Assembly (NCBI GenBank): GCA_009839535.1
Contig: VXPN01000076.1
Coordinates: forward strand, 1 to 5,392
Length of the DNA stretch: 5,392 bases
Direction of reading: 5' to 3'
Source: Boseongicola sp. SB0662_bin_57
GTDB taxonomy: Bacteria > Pseudomonadota > Alphaproteobacteria > Rhodobacterales > Rhodobacteraceae
Below, in pieces: positions 3,623 to 5,392 of this stretch (positions are counted from its first letter, which is position 1; every line of letters starts with the position of its first letter). The translations under genes and the position numbers were made by a program. Under the pieces are notes generated by a model that saw nothing but the letters and a program-made list of their open reading frames with translations, was not told the DNA's origin and made no database searches.

Positions 3623-5392
3623 CTATCGTATTTCGAGAACACGGACTTCCTTAATGTACGATCCAACTTGATACTCGACCTCGTCCCCGATCTGTGCGTC
3701 GAGAAGCGCTTGGCCTAACGGGGTATGAATACCCACTTCGCCCGTGTTGGGATCACTCTTGTTTGTGACCAGAGTAAATGACAGCTTCTTGCCTCCATCA
3801 CTCAGACTTTCGACGGACACTTTTGAACCTAAGCCCACAATTGGTTCATTGATCGCAACCGCTTCAGGATTGATTGAGAAATAGTCACTTTGTTCTGGGG
3901 TCTCCGTGGGTGGACTGTTGCACGGTCCATTGGCTTGTTCATGTGAAACGCTTCGCAGATAAGTAGTCGGTTCGGAAGTTCCGGTTTCGGTAACATCCAT
4001 TACGTCCGCGTCAGTTTCCTTGGCGATGCGTGACAGCATTGCCATCGCGTCAAGTCTCTCCGAGTGATCGTCACCCTTTTCCTTGGCCCGAGACAGAGCA
4101 TCCGCGATCACCCCGCTTAGCACTTCAATCTCATTCCGCGGGTTGCGGAACCAGTCGGTGGACCAGATCCGGTGCAGCCGCCAGCCGAGACCCTCGAGTA
4201 CCTCCTGACGGAGTCGGTCACGATCACGGCTTGACTTTGAGCTGTGGTAGGTCGCGCCGTCACATTCAACGCCGAGGATGTAGCCGTAGGGCCAACTTGG
4301 GTGCCGCACGCCCAGGTCGATGCGAAAGCCGGCGACACCCACTTGAGGGACAACTTCATAGCCCAGCCGTTCGATCTCTGCGGCGACATAGTCCTCGAAC
4401 GGGCTTTCAGTCCCGCCCTGCGGACCTGCCTTGTCCGGCACGTATCCGGTCTTGGAGTATTCGAGCCATGCTCTAAACATCTTCACACCGGTATGCTTGT
4501 TTCCGTCGACAAGAACATCGGTTGGCTTCATTGACGTGAACGTTATGATCTTTTTCTTGGCCCGCGTGAAAAGCACGTTGAGTCGGCGATGCCCGTGAGC
4601 AGAATTGATCGGTCCAAAGCGTTGGTGGACCCTGCCGGCCGGCGCTTCCGGGCCGTACAGCGTCGAGATCATCATCACGTCGCGTTCGTCGCCCTGAATT
4701 GTCTCGAGATTCTTAATGAAGAACTCTTCGAGCGCGTCGTTTTCCTCTTCCCAATTTTCAACGAAGTCCCGGACCTTCGGATTGCGATCACGCTCACGTT
4801 CGAACTCCTCCAGGAGCAAGTCCTTCTGATCGACATTCATGGTGCAGATTCCGAGCGAGAGTTCGGGCCAGTGCGTCATGTGACGCACAGCGGCCTCAAC
4901 CACGGCGCGGGCCTCGATCTCGTTTCGTCGACCCTTGTAAGTCCCGTGTGTCTCTTCCAGTTCAACGCCGAGGTCGGGATGTCCCTCCAGTGCGGAAGGG
5001 AAGATCGTCAGCTCATCCTTGTACATCCAGTGATTGGAGAACTGAATCAGGGCGGGGTGTCGCGAGCGGTAATGCCAGCGGAGCTGCCGGATGGGCATGA
5101 AGGCGACATTTGCCATGTCGAGAATGCTCTCGCTGTCTTCACGCAGGTCCTCGTCGGTGTCACTGTCGTCCAGGACTTTCTGGAAGAAGCTCGTAGGGGG
5201 CAACTGCTTCGTGTCTCCCACGATCACCGCCCTTCCGGCACGGCTGAGCGCGCCCACGGCGTTCTCGGGGGTCATTTGAGAGGCTTCATCGATCACGACA
5301 AGATCGAACTTCATGTCGGCGTGCAAATACTGGGCCACGGCAAGAGCATCCATGTTTCGAGTCAAGCCCGGATTCGGTCTTTTTCGACGGGT
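3623..5392 (-). CDS. C-terminal part of a large SF1 helicase with MTES_1575-type nuclease and GreA/GreB C-terminal-like domain (5' end outside window)
   Basis: The frame is open to the window edge (590 codons); TTG at 5365 is internal, not the start. With that codon as residue 1, helicase motif II is DEAS (26-29), III GDTKQLPP (50-57), IV RWHYRSRH (96-103), V TIQGDERD (222-229), VI RRLNVLFTRAK (260-270). These belong to Upf1/AAA_12-like superfamily 1 helicases. Motif I lies outside the window. A Vsr-like nuclease domain of REase_MTES_1575 type follows (about 319-410): candidate metal ligands E324, D350, E367 and D369 (VECDGATYH), then the helix DRDRLRQ and RIWSTDWFRNP. A low-complexity linker (about 425-505) leads to residues 508-580, which read as a GreA/GreB C-terminal domain: GSKVSV at 513, then HTPLGQALL and IGDEVEY (547-565). 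The GreA coiled coil is absent here. Family members usually also have N-terminal DUF4011 and are well over 1,000 residues. A DNA or RNA helicase-nuclease in defence or repair is likely; the polymerase link is inference. Confidence 0.96.
   Translation of the reverse strand, partial: TRRKRPNPGLTRNMDALAVAQYLHADMKFDLVVIDEASQMTPENAVGALSRAGRAVIVGDTKQLPPTSFFQKVLDDSDTDEDLREDSESILDMANVAFMPIRQLRWHYRSRHPALIQFSNHWMYKDELTIFPSALEGHPDLGVELEETHGTYKGRRNEIEARAVVEAAVRHMTHWPELSLGICTMNVDQKDLLLEEFERERDRNPKVRDFVENWEEENDALEEFFIKNLETIQGDERDVMMISTLYGPEAPAGRVHQRFGPINSAHGHRRLNVLFTRAKKKIITFTSMKPTDVLVDGNKHTGVKMFRAWLEYSKTGYVPDKAGPQGGTESPFEDYVAAEIERLGYEVVPQVGVAGFRIDLGVRHPSWPYGYILGVECDGATYHSSKSSRDRDRLRQEVLEGLGWRLHRIWSTDWFRNPRNEIEVLSGVIADALSRAKEKGDDHSERLDAMAMLSRIAKETDADVMDVTETGTSEPTTYLRSVSHEQANGPCNSPPTETPEQSDYFSINPEAVAINEPIVGLGSKVSVESLSDGGKKLSFTLVTNKSDPNTGEVGIHTPLGQALLDAQIGDEVEYQVGSYIKEVRVLEIR

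Noticed and set aside
3521..3718. 65-codon plus-strand frame overlapping the end of the helicase gene
   Set aside because: Its second half is antisense to the GreA-like domain, it lacks a clear ribosome binding site, and the product has no recognisable features.
4030..4534. Plus-strand and minus-strand frames of 90-148 codons inside the helicase-nuclease gene
   Set aside because: They are out-of-frame or antisense to the conserved nuclease domain and are explained by its GC-rich codons.
5363..5365. TTG as the true start of the helicase protein
   Set aside because: The frame stays open upstream to the window edge, and a protein starting here would lack helicase motif I (Walker A). The gene is cut by the window, not short.
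1..5392. CRISPR array, tRNA, rRNA, insertion sequence or transposase
   Set aside because: No regularly spaced repeats, no cloverleaf or rRNA signature and no transposase motif were seen on either strand.

Overview
The window holds two large, unrelated coding blocks separated by about 1.9 kb of sparsely coding, structure-rich DNA. It looks bacterial: there are Shine-Dalgarno sequences at fixed spacing, a TTG start, no introns, and moderately high GC in the two large genes. The protein types and base composition suggest a Gram-negative, possibly a proteobacterium, but no rRNA, tRNA or housekeeping marker is present, so the lineage cannot be fixed from this sequence.

Left block (1-1718). A short leader with a perfect inverted repeat precedes a 524-codon plus-strand gene that starts at TTG with a GGAG ribosome binding site. 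The product is a cytosolic protein of a family I recognise only as uncharacterised. Its N-terminal region looks like a divergent PD-(D/E)XK nuclease core, and its tail is very basic.

Middle block (1719-3622). First come about 520 bases with no convincing gene but with a 16-bp tandem duplication, a hairpin and two palindromes. They are followed by a possible small exported protein (2243-2452) whose stop codon lies inside a terminator-like hairpin. Next is a minus-strand gene for a 124-residue protein with about three membrane segments and a strong ribosome binding site. Diverging from it on the plus strand is a 23-codon reading frame for an extremely hydrophobic peptide, with a near-ideal ribosome binding site and a GC-rich terminator hairpin just behind it. 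The peptide region is much AT-richer than the flanking genes (37% GC at 3361-3420 against 68% at 4861-4920), which fits an inserted or accessory segment.

Right block (3623-5392, minus strand, cut by the window edge). This is the C-terminal 590 codons of a large superfamily 1 helicase. The visible part carries helicase motifs II to VI, then a Vsr-like nuclease domain of the kind called REase_MTES_1575, then a linker, and finally a domain that reads as the C-terminal (FKBP-like) domain of the transcript cleavage factors GreA/GreB. The helicase-nuclease pair is typical of large DUF4011-type proteins found in accessory and defence regions. The GreA-like tail, which would suggest docking to RNA polymerase, is the most interesting feature of the window.

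The genes do not form one operon: strands alternate and gaps are wide. The most economical reading is an accessory or defence-type region in which two nuclease-like proteins flank small membrane-active genes. That joint role is inference.
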